Below, piece by piece: positions 8,868 to 18,066 of a stretch of 64,000 bases of DNA; within the stretch, counting starts at the first letter, position 1, and each line of letters begins with the position of its first letter. Origin of the DNA: Saccharomonospora marina XMU15. Lineage in GTDB: Bacteria; Actinomycetota; Actinomycetes; Mycobacteriales; Pseudonocardiaceae. The notes below the pieces were generated by a model. That model ran no database searches and was not told where the DNA came from. It was given only the letters and a program-made list of their open reading frames with translations. Where the stretch lies: contig NZ_CM001439.1 of the NCBI RefSeq assembly GCF_000244955.1, forward strand, positions 5,623,179-5,687,178, given 5' to 3'. The position numbers were made by a program, and so were the translations under genes.

Positions 8868-10175
8868 CCGATCTGCTGCGGTTCATCGACACCGAAGGAC
8901 CCGTGCTCGGATCGCTGTGCACGGGCATGGCCGGGCTCGACCCCGGTGTCGCGGCCGCGCTCGGTGGCCGGATTGCCTGGTACTGCGAGGTCGACCCGCA
9001 CGCGTCCGCGATTCTCGCCGCTCACGTGCCGGACGCACCAAACCTCGGTGACCTCCGCGCTGTCGATTTCACCGCCATCGAGACCGTCGACGTGCTCACG
9101 GCGGGATTTCCGTGTCAGGACATCTCCGCGGCCGGTCGGCGCGCGGCTATCGAGAAAGGTGCTCGCAGTGGACTGTGGCACACCATCCTGGACGTCATTC
9201 GCCTACTGGGACCCCGGCTCGTCGTCGTGGAGAACGTCGCCGCCCTCCGATGGCGAAACGGCGGCCTCGACCGCGTACTCGCAGACTTGGCCGAAGCGGG
9301 GTATGACGCGGTCTGGCGTTGCTTACGAGCCGCCGACATCGGCGCCGCCCACCGCCGCGAACGCGTGTTCTTGTGTACCGTCCCCGGCGCGGGACGGGAT
9401 GCGGATGATGCCCACTCCGCAGGCCCGCGACGGCGAACCCCGCGGCCCGGTCGATCCAGCACACAGGCGTGCGGGCGGGCATCAGGTGAACCTCAATGAC
9501 GCGGTCGACTCGGTCGTCCGACAGACTCAGTTGCTGCCAACACCGACGGCGGCGGACGCGAAGAACTGCACCCACACGACCCATGACGGCGGACCATCTC
9601 TTCCTGACCACGCCCGCGCGCTTGACACACTGACATCCCCTGCGGACGCAACATGCTGCGCGGCAACGCAAATTCGGGGGATGCGTAGCTGTCTTTCCCC
9701 TGGTGCGCGGGGCCCAATACCGACGCCGACCGCGCACGACGGTTCTTCCAACGCAATCTCCACTACGTCACGACAAGGAGGCCCGTCTCGCGTGGACACC
9801 CCACGACTGCTGCCGACCCCGCGGGCGACCGACGGTACCAAGGGCTGTCCCGCCCAGCGCGGCTCGAAGGGCGATCTGATGCTGCCCTCGGTCGTCATCG
9901 CCGTCACCACGCCCCACCGAAGCCCGCGCGCGGAAGAAGGTGAGTGACCGTGGCAATCGCCAACGCACCATGCGCCCGCCGCATCGCACGCGGTGAACCC
10001 GGGCCCGCGACATGGGGCGACTACGCCGCCACCGTGCACCGCTGGAACCTCATCACCGGCCGACCCGCTCCATACCCGACTCAGCCCGGGCGGCACGGAC
10101 GACCCGCACTCGCGCCGCCATTCGTCGAATGGCTCATGGGGCTTTCCGTCGAGCTCCCAAATGATCACGAGGTCT
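8843..10175 (+). pseudogene. Broken cytosine-5 DNA methyltransferase (frameshifts, lost C-terminus)
   Basis: The first frame (8843 to about 9385) carries motif I (GSLCTGMAGLD), the catalytic motif IV (GFPCQDIS), VENV and RRERVF. The homology then continues one base out of frame (about 9390-9947) with the LLPTPTA and LLPTPRATDG stretches typical of phage and element enzymes. It resumes in another frame from 9944 (GTGA overlap) through TWGDYAATVHRW and FVEWLMGL near 10150. The final GNGVVP block, present in the intact copy at 11107, is missing. The gene is therefore split in three and truncated where the next gene cluster begins. A sequencing error could explain the first shift but not the lost end. 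Confidence 0.7.
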
Positions 10176-10288
10176 CACTGGTCTCGTTTGCCCAGCCGAG
10201 AGGGCATGCCGTTCGTCAATGTTCGTGCGCGACATGTGTTGCGGACCGTTGGAGCGAGGGTCGTGTGGCGTCGGCGGTGCCGCGACGG

Positions 10289-11029
10289 TCATGGGGCTTG
10301 TTCGACGTCGCACTCGTCGATCCAGCGGGCGAGAACGCTGAGGGCGGCGAGTTGTTCGAGTGCCTTCTGCTCGTCCCAGTCGGCTCCGTGTTCGTGCGCA
10401 GCGGGGTTACGGATGCCGGCGAAACACCCCTCGGCGAACGGCCGCAGCGCCCGGTTACGACTCTTGACTGTTTGGTCGTTAGGATCACCGGGCAGTCGCA
10501 GGTATTTCTGACCGGACTTCGCCTTGTCGGTGAAGACCTGGTTCATCAGGTCGTTGTCCGCGATATCGCGGCGCCCCACCTCGTCCTGCGTGTGGGCGTT
10601 GATGGCTGTCGCGGCGGCCCGGACGGCCTCGCGGTGGTGCTTGCTGTCCCAGAACGTGCGGGCGGCATCCCAGACCCATGGATGGAACTGGTCGGCCGGA
10701 AGGGTCGGAGCGTCGGGTGCGAGATTGGCAGCCCATTCGTCCATGCGATCGAGAATGCCGAGCCCGCGTTGCGCGGCGGCACGAGCGTCTTCCTTGCCGC
10801 CCATCGTCTCGAACTTGAACTCGGCCAGGGTGGGGTCGAGATGCTTGAGTACTTCCTTCACGGTTGGCTCACGCTGCCGAAGTTCGTTCAATGCTGCCGT
10901 CCGCGGACCAACGATGCGGGCAGTGCGCGGCCCGGTGGGTGCTATGCCAGGCGGACCCTGCAAGGAGAAGTACTTTTCAAGCAGCGCCAGATACTCGGTG
11001 AGCTGGTCGCGCATCCACTGCCGGTTCAT
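10289..11029 (-). CDS. TIGR02391 (Ymh) family protein with HEPN-like RNPxxH motif
   Basis: A 246-residue protein from the ATG at 11027-11029. The C-terminal half matches the TIGR02391/Ymh pattern: a long helical region, then FAEGCFAGIRNPAAHEHGAD. RNPAAH fits the R-x4-H catalytic motif of HEPN ribonucleases, and Ymh domains have been placed near that superfamily. It is antisense to its neighbours and lies exactly between a broken and an intact cytosine methyltransferase. That is a typical location for a toxin or abortive-infection effector. No antitoxin is visible beside it. RNase activity is inferred from the motif only. Confidence 0.6.
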   Translation of the reverse strand: MNRQWMRDQLTEYLALLEKYFSLQGPPGIAPTGPRTARIVGPRTAALNELRQREPTVKEVLKHLDPTLAEFKFETMGGKEDARAAAQRGLGILDRMDEWAANLAPDAPTLPADQFHPWVWDAARTFWDSKHHREAVRAAATAINAHTQDEVGRRDIADNDLMNQVFTDKAKSGQKYLRLPGDPNDQTVKSRNRALRPFAEGCFAGIRNPAAHEHGADWDEQKALEQLAALSVLARWIDECDVEQAP

Positions 11030-11106
11030 GCAGCGACTGTAGGTGACCCTTCGAGCCCACCTGCCGCGATGGGCGCCGTAGTGGTGCCCGAACCGAGGTG
11101 GTCTCG

Positions 11107-12003
11107 ATGAACACGGCGAGTCCAGTGATCGGTTCCTTGTGCACCGGCTATGGCGGCCTGGACATGGGAGCGCTGACCGCGTTCGGCGATGGCCGCATCG
11201 CCTGGGTGGCCGACCCGGATCCGCACGTGCGCACGGTGCTTGCCGCACGGTGGCCGGACGTGCCGAACCTGGGCGACATCCGAGAGGTCGACTGGTCGGC
11301 CGTCGAGCCGGTAGACGTGGTCACGGCGGGGTTCCCCTGCCAGGACATCTCGGCGGCTGGGCGGCGGGCAGGCATCCGCACCGGCACCCGCAGCGGCTTG
11401 TGGCATCACGTCGCCCGCGCGATCGGCTCGCTGCGGCCCGCGCTGGTTGTGGTGGAGAACGTCGCGGCGTTGCGCTGGCGCGCCGGAGGGCTCGACATCG
11501 TGCTCGGCGACTTGGCCGACGCCGGCTACGCCTGCGTGTGGAACAGCGTCCGCGCCAGCGATGTCGGCGCCGCTCACCGCCGAGAGAGGGTCTTCATCCT
11601 CGCCTGGCCGCAGGACAACTCGGCGAACGCTGCGTCAGGCACGCGGGCCGGCAGCCGCTCCGGTGACGCGGCGACGGTCTCATGGGGCCAGTACGAAGCC
11701 GCGATCCGGCGATGGGAAGCAATCCTGGGCAGGTCTGCGCCGCATCCGACCGAGCCCGGCCGGCATGGCAGGCCGGTGTTGTCCGGCCGCTTCGTCGAGT
11801 TCCTGATGGGCCTCGACGATGGCTTTGTGTCCGGTCTGGACATTCCACGAACCGCGCAACTGCGGGTCCTGGGGAATGGGGTCGTGCCACGGCAGGCGTC
11901 CCACGCGATCCGCGCGTTGCTGGCTGACCGCGCGGCCGACGTCGGCCGCGATCGCGACGGGAGCGGGCGGCATGACCGAGTCGACATGCACCTCGGCTAT
12001 TGA
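11107..12003 (+). CDS. Cytosine-5 DNA methyltransferase (Dcm-like)
   Basis: About 298 residues; the ATG at 11107 is preferred over the GTG at 11098 because GAGGTGG lies just before it. All main motifs are present: I (GSLCTGYGGLDMG), IV with the catalytic cysteine (GFPCQDISAAG), VI (VVENVAALRW), VIII (AAHRRERVF) and X (LGNGVVPRQASHAI). It is short for the family (usually 320-420) because the target-recognition part between VIII and IX is small. It is closely related to the broken copy upstream and may have replaced it. The product methylates C5 of cytosine in a fixed DNA motif. Confidence 0.88.
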   Translation: MNTASPVIGSLCTGYGGLDMGALTAFGDGRIAWVADPDPHVRTVLAARWPDVPNLGDIREVDWSAVEPVDVVTAGFPCQDISAAGRRAGIRTGTRSGLWHHVARAIGSLRPALVVVENVAALRWRAGGLDIVLGDLADAGYACVWNSVRASDVGAAHRRERVFILAWPQDNSANAASGTRAGSRSGDAATVSWGQYEAAIRRWEAILGRSAPHPTEPGRHGRPVLSGRFVEFLMGLDDGFVSGLDIPRTAQLRVLGNGVVPRQASHAIRALLADRAADVGRDRDGSGRHDRVDMHLGY

Positions 12004-12010
12004 CGTGCGC

Positions 12011-13447
12011 TCACGGCCGGGCCGGGAAGTGCTTGAGCAGGAACCGCGCGAGCGCGGTGCACAGCTGCATCCGGATGCGCGCTTCGTCCGCGTTGGACAG
12101 GCCAGGGTGCGGGCCGTTGGAGTGCAGGATGTTCCAGATGCCGTGGAGCATGCGTCCGCCGTCGTTCTCGGGCAACGGCTGGCCGACCACAGCTGGCGGT
12201 CGACCACCCGGGGTGTAGAGGGTGTTGATGGCCGCGCCGCCTTGCCCCGATCGTCCGTTGTCTGTGTAGCCGGTGTGGTCGGCTGCGAGGTGCTTGACCA
12301 GGCTCTCGACCATGTTGCGGAGTTGTCGGTTCGAGGCGGGGTGGTCCTGGTCGGTGAAGTTGTCCACGGCCGACCGGTAGTGCACGAGCGCTTCGGTGTA
12401 TCCCCGTTGGTCCAGCTCAGCTTCCAGCGCGGTGATCTCGGTACCCACCGGAACCGCGTCCGGGTCGATGGGCAGCAGCCGACATTCGCGGTTGCCGTGC
12501 AGGTCGGGATCACCAACTCGAAGCTCGTAGCCGTCGCTGAGCAGCGACTCGTGCAACGCGGACAATGTCGATTCTGCGTAGCCGCGCCGAGCCACGCGCT
12601 CTGCCCCGAGCCGAACGATCTCCAAAAGGGCATCGTGCGCCTCCCGATTGCCGGTCCTGGCTTGTTCGTGGGCCGCCAGCAGCGGAGTGCGCAACGTCTC
12701 TTGCCTGTTGGGGCCGGAGGTTCCGTGGTCGATCAGTTCCGTCGGGTCCAACTCGGCGGCCTCGTAAAGACCGGACTGCATCAGCAGATCTCGCAGGTCG
12801 GACTTGCTCAGGTAGCTGTTTCCGGCCGCCGTGATGAGGTGTCCCAAGGTTCTGGTCGACAAGGTGTTCACACCGGTCAGTATCGCTCCGGCGAGCGGGG
12901 ATGTTGCACCTGGGATTCTGTTGAGCTCGGCCATGAGCCGCCGGTTGGTTTCGCGGGCGGCGGCGAGTTCTTCGTCGCGTTCTTCGAGTGCGCGGGTGAG
13001 GTCGAGGACGGTCTGGCGTTGCTTGTCGATCTCGGCTTGCAGGGCGGCGGCGTTGGTGGGTGCGCCGAGCCCGCCGCGTTCGAAGGCTTGTTGGCCGATG
13101 AGGTCGGAAAGCCGGTCCTCCAGGTCGCGGATGTGCTGGGCCTGCCAGTGGTTCTGGGCGCGCAGGTTGGCGTTCTCGGCCAGCACCGAGCGGTGGCTGA
13201 TCGCGGTGGACGCGGGCGACGGTGCTGTGAGCGCCCGGCTGGCGGCGTCGAGCACGGCCGCGTGCAGGTCGGAGTGGCGGTGGATGAACGACCGGTGCAG
13301 GCGTGCCTGCGCCGCGACCGCCGAGATGGTGATCTCGGAGCCATCGGCCGTCATGTCGGCCAGCGCTTGGTGCACCCGCTGCTGGCGGTGGTTGACGTCG
13401 CGCCGGCGGGCCTTGGCCAGCGCCGTGGGCGTGGTGGGTTCGGTCAT
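12011..13447 (-). CDS. Chimeric protein: DUF6262-like HTH/coiled coil plus unknown C-terminal domain
   Basis: 478 residues. Residues 1-80 form a TetR-like helix-turn-helix with HRQQRVHQALADM and ITISAVAAQARLHRSFIHRH. Residues 85-170 are a coiled coil, together matching the DUF6262/TnpC small protein of tyrosine-recombinase transposon trios. DUF6262 proteins normally stop there. Here a further 300 residues follow that look like a separate protein, ending with NDGGRMLHGIWNILHSNGPH and ARFLLKHFPA, reminiscent of helical abortive-infection C-terminal domains. The stop is only 7 bases from the convergent methyltransferase stop. The naming of the second half is weak. Confidence 0.5.
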   Translation of the reverse strand: MTEPTTPTALAKARRRDVNHRQQRVHQALADMTADGSEITISAVAAQARLHRSFIHRHSDLHAAVLDAASRALTAPSPASTAISHRSVLAENANLRAQNHWQAQHIRDLEDRLSDLIGQQAFERGGLGAPTNAAALQAEIDKQRQTVLDLTRALEERDEELAAARETNRRLMAELNRIPGATSPLAGAILTGVNTLSTRTLGHLITAAGNSYLSKSDLRDLLMQSGLYEAAELDPTELIDHGTSGPNRQETLRTPLLAAHEQARTGNREAHDALLEIVRLGAERVARRGYAESTLSALHESLLSDGYELRVGDPDLHGNRECRLLPIDPDAVPVGTEITALEAELDQRGYTEALVHYRSAVDNFTDQDHPASNRQLRNMVESLVKHLAADHTGYTDNGRSGQGGAAINTLYTPGGRPPAVVGQPLPENDGGRMLHGIWNILHSNGPHPGLSNADEARIRMQLCTALARFLLKHFPARP

Positions 13448-13527
13448 GGCGTGTTCACCGGGTCTCGGGGGGTGGGCGGATGCTGGGCATGCCGAGGGTG
13501 ACCGTTTGCCGGGTCTTGCGGATCACG

Positions 13528-13596
13528 CTGATCGTGGACGCGGCCCGCAACGGGTAACGACGAGACCCCGCTCGGTCCGCTGACTTCCACGATCAG
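13528..13596. promoter_or_regulatory. 11-bp inverted repeat between divergent genes
   Basis: CTGATCGTGGA at 13528-13538 is repeated exactly in inverted orientation as TCCACGATCAG at 13586-13596. It lies between the leftward chimeric gene (start 13447) and the rightward excisionase (start 13620, preceded by AAGGAGGAGG). It could be an operator or an excisionase-binding pair of sites. The 47-base spacing is too long for a simple terminator. Confidence 0.35.
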
Positions 13597-13619
13597 GGTC
13601 GCACCAAGGAGGAGGTTTC

Positions 13620-13898
13620 ATGCACGCTCTCAACCGGCCCACCCACGACAGTCTCGACTCGACCACCACGACCGCGTGCCCACCGGCGTGGTCGCGCGAG
13701 CAGCTGCGGGAACTGGGAGTCACCACCGACCTGATGACCGCCGCGCGGATTCTCGGTATTGGCCGCACGACCGCATACAAGCTCGCCCGTGCTGGAACCT
13801 TCCCGGTGCCAGCGGTGCGCATCGGCCGCACCTACCGCATCGCCGTCGCTCCATTGCTCGAGCTACTCGGCTTGGTGGACAAAGAGCCTCATAGCTGA
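13620..13898 (+). CDS. xis: Excisionase, MerR-like helix-turn-helix
   Basis: 92 residues with a very strong ribosome site (AAGGAGGAGG) before the ATG at 13620. The central part, MTAARILGIGRTTAYKLARA followed by FPVPAVRIGRTYRIAVAPLL, is the winged helix of the excisionase (HTH_17) family. Position 83 bases upstream of the integrase, on the same strand, is the standard xis-int order. It would bend DNA at the attachment sites and favour excision of the element. Confidence 0.85.
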   Translation: MHALNRPTHDSLDSTTTTACPPAWSREQLRELGVTTDLMTAARILGIGRTTAYKLARAGTFPVPAVRIGRTYRIAVAPLLELLGLVDKEPHS

Positions 13899-13981
13899 CG
13901 CTTCCCCTCCGCACGCACTGGAGCGTCCATAGCTGCTGTCCGAACGCACAGCCCACGGATTGCGGGAGAGGAAAATCCGCG

Positions 13982-15469
13982 ATGACAGCACGCGCCTTCA
14001 AGGGAACCACTTACAAACGCTGCACCTGCACAGACCCCGCCACCAAGAAACAACTCGGCCCCGGATGCCCAAAACTCAAGCGCAGTAACGGGGCATGGAG
14101 TTCCAACCACGGAAGCTGGTCCTTTCAAGCCGAACTTCCCAAACGCCATGACGGCACCCGTCGCACCCGAAGGCGGCACGGGTTCGCCTCCCAGACAGAC
14201 GCGCAGGCCGAACTGGACAAGATCGCGGCCCTCATCGAGCTCGGCACCGGACGCGGCGGCGCCGTGCTCACCTCCATCGGCGACCTGATCGAAAACCGGC
14301 TGAGCGCTGGCGAACCCTTCCCCTCACCCGAGGAAGTCGTCAAGCAGCTGGACCAGGGGGCCACCAGCCTCGGCGAGATGCCCACGGTCGGCGAATGGCT
14401 GCAGAGCTGGGTCATCACACGGAAGAAAATCCGGGAAGGAACACGAATCGGCTACCGATCCCACATCCGGCACTGGCTGATCCCGCACCTGGGCCATTAC
14501 CGGCTCGACGTGCTCACTGTCGAGCACATCTCCCGGATGTTCGACGCGATGGCCGAACGCAACGACACCATCTCCGCCGCCAAGGAAAGCGACGACCCCG
14601 AGATCCGTAAGAGCGTGCACGGCATGCGGATCACGGGCGCGGCCACCATGCAGCGTTACCGAGCCACCCTGCGCGCCGCGCTGAATGCCGCCATCCGGGC
14701 CCAGAAGATCACTTTCAACCCCGCATCCTACGTCGAGCTGCCCTCCGGGCGTCGCCCGAAAGCCCTGTTGTGGACACCGGACCGGGTCGAGCGGTGGCGG
14801 CGCACCGGACAGAAACCGTCCCGGGTCATGGTGTGGACACCCGAGCAGATCGGCCGGTTCCTCGACCAGGCCGAGGGCCACCCCTACTACGCGCTGTTCC
14901 ACCTCATCGCCTACCGAGGCCTGCGGCGCGGCGAAGCCTGCGGCCTGCCGTGGTGGAACATCGACCTGCCCAACCAGTCGATCACCATCAGCACCGCACT
15001 GGTGCAGATCGGGTGGCAGGCCGAGTTCGGTGAACCCAAGAGCGAAGCCTCCGGCCGCATCATCGCCCTCGACGAGGCGACCACCCTGGTACTGCGGCGG
15101 CAGAAGAAGCACCAGAACGAACTGCGCGCCGCAGCCGGAGCGGCGTGGGTTGAGCACGAGCTGGTGTGCACCGAACCCGATGGCAGCCCACTGCACCCGG
15201 CCAAGCTCACCGACGCCTTCCACGCGATCGCCGACGCCGCCGAACTCCCGCCCGTACGCCTACACGACCTGCGCCACGGCGCCGCCACCCTCATGCTCGC
15301 AGCCGGAGCCGACCTCAAAGTCGTGCAGGAACTGCTCGGCCACTCCACGATCGCGGTCACCGCCGACACCTACTCCCACGTCCTACCCGAACTCGCCCGC
15401 GAGACCGCCGAAGCCGCCGCATCCATCGTCCCGCGCAACCGGCGGCGCAACCGGCCCACGGCCGCCTGA
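13982..15469 (+). CDS. int: Tyrosine recombinase integrase of the element
   Basis: 495 residues. The N-terminal 120 residues hold a small Arm-type DNA-binding domain with CTCTDPATKKQLGPGCPKLK and FQAELPKRHDGTRR. A SAM-like core-binding domain follows near residues 135-260. The catalytic domain has the first arginine in AYRGLRRGEACGL, the HxxR box in LHDLRHGAATLML, and the final LGHSTIAVTADTYSHV with the tyrosine nucleophile. All active-site residues are present, so it should be functional. A strong hairpin terminator follows directly. Its likely target is the tRNA-Lys gene whose 5' half remains at 21.8 kb. Confidence 0.92.
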   Translation: MTARAFKGTTYKRCTCTDPATKKQLGPGCPKLKRSNGAWSSNHGSWSFQAELPKRHDGTRRTRRRHGFASQTDAQAELDKIAALIELGTGRGGAVLTSIGDLIENRLSAGEPFPSPEEVVKQLDQGATSLGEMPTVGEWLQSWVITRKKIREGTRIGYRSHIRHWLIPHLGHYRLDVLTVEHISRMFDAMAERNDTISAAKESDDPEIRKSVHGMRITGAATMQRYRATLRAALNAAIRAQKITFNPASYVELPSGRRPKALLWTPDRVERWRRTGQKPSRVMVWTPEQIGRFLDQAEGHPYYALFHLIAYRGLRRGEACGLPWWNIDLPNQSITISTALVQIGWQAEFGEPKSEASGRIIALDEATTLVLRRQKKHQNELRAAAGAAWVEHELVCTEPDGSPLHPAKLTDAFHAIADAAELPPVRLHDLRHGAATLMLAAGADLKVVQELLGHSTIAVTADTYSHVLPELARETAEAAASIVPRNRRRNRPTAA

Positions 15470-15494
15470 CCCTCCCACGGCGCGGGCCCGAAAC

Positions 15495-15546
15495 GAGAAA
15501 AACCGGGGCACGGCCATCCAGCGGATGGCCGTGCCCCGATTTTCTC
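15495..15546. terminator. Strong hairpin terminator after the integrase
   Basis: A perfect 16-bp stem (15504-15519 with 15523-15538) around a 3-base AGC loop. It is flanked by GAGAAAA on the left and TTTTCTC on the right, so it can act in both directions. It separates the integrase from the convergent subtilase operon, which ends at 15712. Confidence 0.85.
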
Positions 15547-15711
15547 TGTGCTGTGCTGAGAGCCGCGTCGCCGCGCCGTTCCTCGAATCCCTGTGACGGT
15601 TGACCTATCGGTGAAGCGCGTCGCGCGGCGATTCTCTTTCTAAGAGATCCATCAAGGGGAAACGCAATCGGAGAAGTGTCTGCATTTCTAAAACCCAGGC
15701 AGATCCCCGCT

Positions 15712-18057
15712 TCACGCTCTAACTCGAACGCGCGCTGGATTGTGAACACGCTGGATCAGAAGTTCACGCAAGTCCGCCTGCACGAGATGTTGATCTTCAA
15801 GTGTGACCGCCAGCGCGTATCGCTGGTGGGTATATTCGGGGGCGCCTCGCGCCCAGGTCTGGGCCTTATGGGTCGCAACAACGTAGAAGGTGTCGGTGTC
15901 GTCAACGAACGTCTGCTTGCGCTTCCAGCTTCGCACCTGCAGGGTGGCGTTGGTAAATGCGCTGCTTCCGGGCTCGAGCTTGAGTCGGCGGAGATCATTG
16001 ATGAGTTCTCGAGGATCGTCAGGATCCTGCCGGATAAGGATTTCGGCGAGTTCGTCGGGGTCGATGTTGCGGTAGATATCGACTTTCATCGTACCGGCGA
16101 GGTACTCGCGGCGTTGCCGCCGGACAGGCGGATCGAAAGCGAGCGCGACGGTGATGGTGCGTTCGCCACCCTGGTGTCCGCGACGGAATAACTCCGGTAT
16201 CGGCAGTGGGTGAATCTGAACGGTGTCAATGCTCATCTTGCCGTCGAAAGTCATTGTGACTCGGTTGCGATCGCTATCGATGGCCCGATCGGCGTGGGGG
16301 GTGCCGAGGCCGTAGACACGCAGCCGTCGGTGCGTGTCGGCCAGTTGCTCGGCAGGCGCTGGGTGAGTGGCACTTGATCCGACGAGCGCGCGGATCAGGT
16401 TCGCGGAGGCGTCCGGGTAGGCGTGGGCTACGTCGGCGGCGACTCGGGCGACTGCTGGGGCGGCGAAGCTGGTGCCGTTGACGGCGGCGAATAGCCGTCC
16501 ATCAGTGTGCCGGGAGGAGGGCGTGACCACGCTGGCGCCGGGGTCATTGAGGACAGGGTGACCGGAGTCGTTGAGGACGATGTTGCCACCGAAGTGGACG
16601 ATGTCGGGTTTGTTGGCGCGTTTGCTGTTCGTTCCCAGACCCGGGCCGCTACGGCTGAAAGCGGACGCCTCTCCGGCGCCTGCGGCGGTGCGCCAGCCGA
16701 ACCTGTTCGGCATTTCCGCCGGCGCGCCACTCATCGCGATCGAGCCGACGGTGAGGGCGAGAGCTGCGGGTCCAGGTTCGGCAAGCCGGTGTTCGGGGGT
16801 GAAGAAATACTCGGGTTTGTCATCGAGGATGTGGTGGCCGCTGGGCGTCCGCGCGTGGAGATCGATTCCGACGTTGCCTGTAGGGACGACCAGGACGATG
16901 TCGAGTTCGCGTGCGAGATCGTCGATAGTTTCGGTAAGCGCGCCGAGGTGTGCGTCATTGAAGGGTTCGTCGTAGCCCACAGAGAGGTTGATGACCTTCA
17001 CGCCGTGCTGGCTGTGGAGGTGCCGGATAGCGGTGCCGATGAGCTCGTGCGGCACGGCGTACGTCGCGAACCGCGGTGGATTGTTCGGCCGGTGCGGATC
17101 CGGTTCAAGAATCCGCACCGCGCGCACTGCGCCGACGCTGGAAAGCGGACGGAGGTCGCGGAGTTCCTCGGCTAGATGCGGGTAGAGGACGCGTCCGGCG
17201 ACTTCGGTGCCGTGGCTTCCCGGCTGCTGCCACGCGTAGCTGGCGGGAGCGAGGGATTCGACAGAGAGCACGATGCCGTCGAGCAGGGGGTGGGCAGTGG
17301 CAGGCGCGTCGTCGAGGACCCCGACTACGGCACCGGGCTTCTCAACGCGGCGTACGTCGGTTGCGCCGGCGTTCCACCAGTCTCGGAAGTCCAGGAACGG
17401 CACAGGTGGTGTCCGCACGAACTCGACGACGCTCGTGTCCAGCATGTTCGCTAAGCCCTCTGCGGTGACCTCGGCACGCAAGTAGGTGCGGCGGGCGCTG
17501 ACCGATCGCAGCAGGATGGTGTCACCGGTGCGTGCGAGAACGTTCTCGACGGTCTGCACGCGGGCGACGGCCTCATCGCGTGTGCCAGCGACCCAGATTC
17601 CGATGTCGATCACTACGCGACCGGGGAATCGGTCACCGAGTTCGCTTATGCCTGGGCCACGCCGATCTTCGGGACCGTAGGGCTCGATGTCGTCGATAAG
17701 CGCAAAGAACGATCGCATGTCACCAGTGCGTCGGTACACGTCGATCGCGTGTCCGAGTGCGTCGCCTTGGTCGCTGGCAAGTACGAAGTAGGTGTAGTCG
17801 ATGGTTTCGCCCAAAACCTGCAGCGCCTGGCGCGCGAAGACGTTTTCATCCGGCCTGGCTGTCGCGCTAATTTTGAACACCAGGGCTGGGTCGACGCCGG
17901 CATCGAGCCGTCGCGGTGCGCGCGCGGTGGCGGTGAGCTGCCGCTGGAGATGGTCAGCGTGCTGGTCTCGTTGACGCGGTGGCGCGCCGCCACCGCCACC
18001 TCCGGCGCGTCGGGACGGCAGCGGGCGCGGATTGGGGAGCAGGAGGTGGTCGCTCAT
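15712..18057 (-). CDS. Cytosolic subtilisin-like serine protease (S8) paired with an AAA+ ATPase
   Basis: 781 residues without signal peptide or pro-domain signature, so intracellular. Residues 1-220 are a unique N-terminal region. The S8 domain follows with the Asp box (VGVLDDAPATAHPLL), the His box (SHGTEVAGRVLY), the oxyanion Asn in VLVVPTGNVG, and the Ser box (NGTSFAAPAVARVAADVAHA). The triad is complete. The last 180 residues form a separate domain. The start lies 9 bases after the stop of the AAA+ gene, so the two form an operon. Such S8/AAA+ pairs recur in bacterial genomes and are suspected stress or defence modules in which the ATPase feeds or gates the protease. That role is inference. 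Confidence 0.85.
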   Translation of the reverse strand: MSDHLLLPNPRPLPSRRAGGGGGGAPPRQRDQHADHLQRQLTATARAPRRLDAGVDPALVFKISATARPDENVFARQALQVLGETIDYTYFVLASDQGDALGHAIDVYRRTGDMRSFFALIDDIEPYGPEDRRGPGISELGDRFPGRVVIDIGIWVAGTRDEAVARVQTVENVLARTGDTILLRSVSARRTYLRAEVTAEGLANMLDTSVVEFVRTPPVPFLDFRDWWNAGATDVRRVEKPGAVVGVLDDAPATAHPLLDGIVLSVESLAPASYAWQQPGSHGTEVAGRVLYPHLAEELRDLRPLSSVGAVRAVRILEPDPHRPNNPPRFATYAVPHELIGTAIRHLHSQHGVKVINLSVGYDEPFNDAHLGALTETIDDLARELDIVLVVPTGNVGIDLHARTPSGHHILDDKPEYFFTPEHRLAEPGPAALALTVGSIAMSGAPAEMPNRFGWRTAAGAGEASAFSRSGPGLGTNSKRANKPDIVHFGGNIVLNDSGHPVLNDPGASVVTPSSRHTDGRLFAAVNGTSFAAPAVARVAADVAHAYPDASANLIRALVGSSATHPAPAEQLADTHRRLRVYGLGTPHADRAIDSDRNRVTMTFDGKMSIDTVQIHPLPIPELFRRGHQGGERTITVALAFDPPVRRQRREYLAGTMKVDIYRNIDPDELAEILIRQDPDDPRELINDLRRLKLEPGSSAFTNATLQVRSWKRKQTFVDDTDTFYVVATHKAQTWARGAPEYTHQRYALAVTLEDQHLVQADLRELLIQRVHNPARVRVRA

Positions 18058-18066
18058 TGCAGCGGA

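Noticed and set aside
15565..15605. A TCGAATCCCTG stretch after the integrase that looks like a tRNA T-arm and could be the second attachment site.
   Set aside because: It is on the plus strand, whereas the tRNA-Lys fragment is on the minus strand, and the acceptor sequence does not match. Attachment repeats should be direct.
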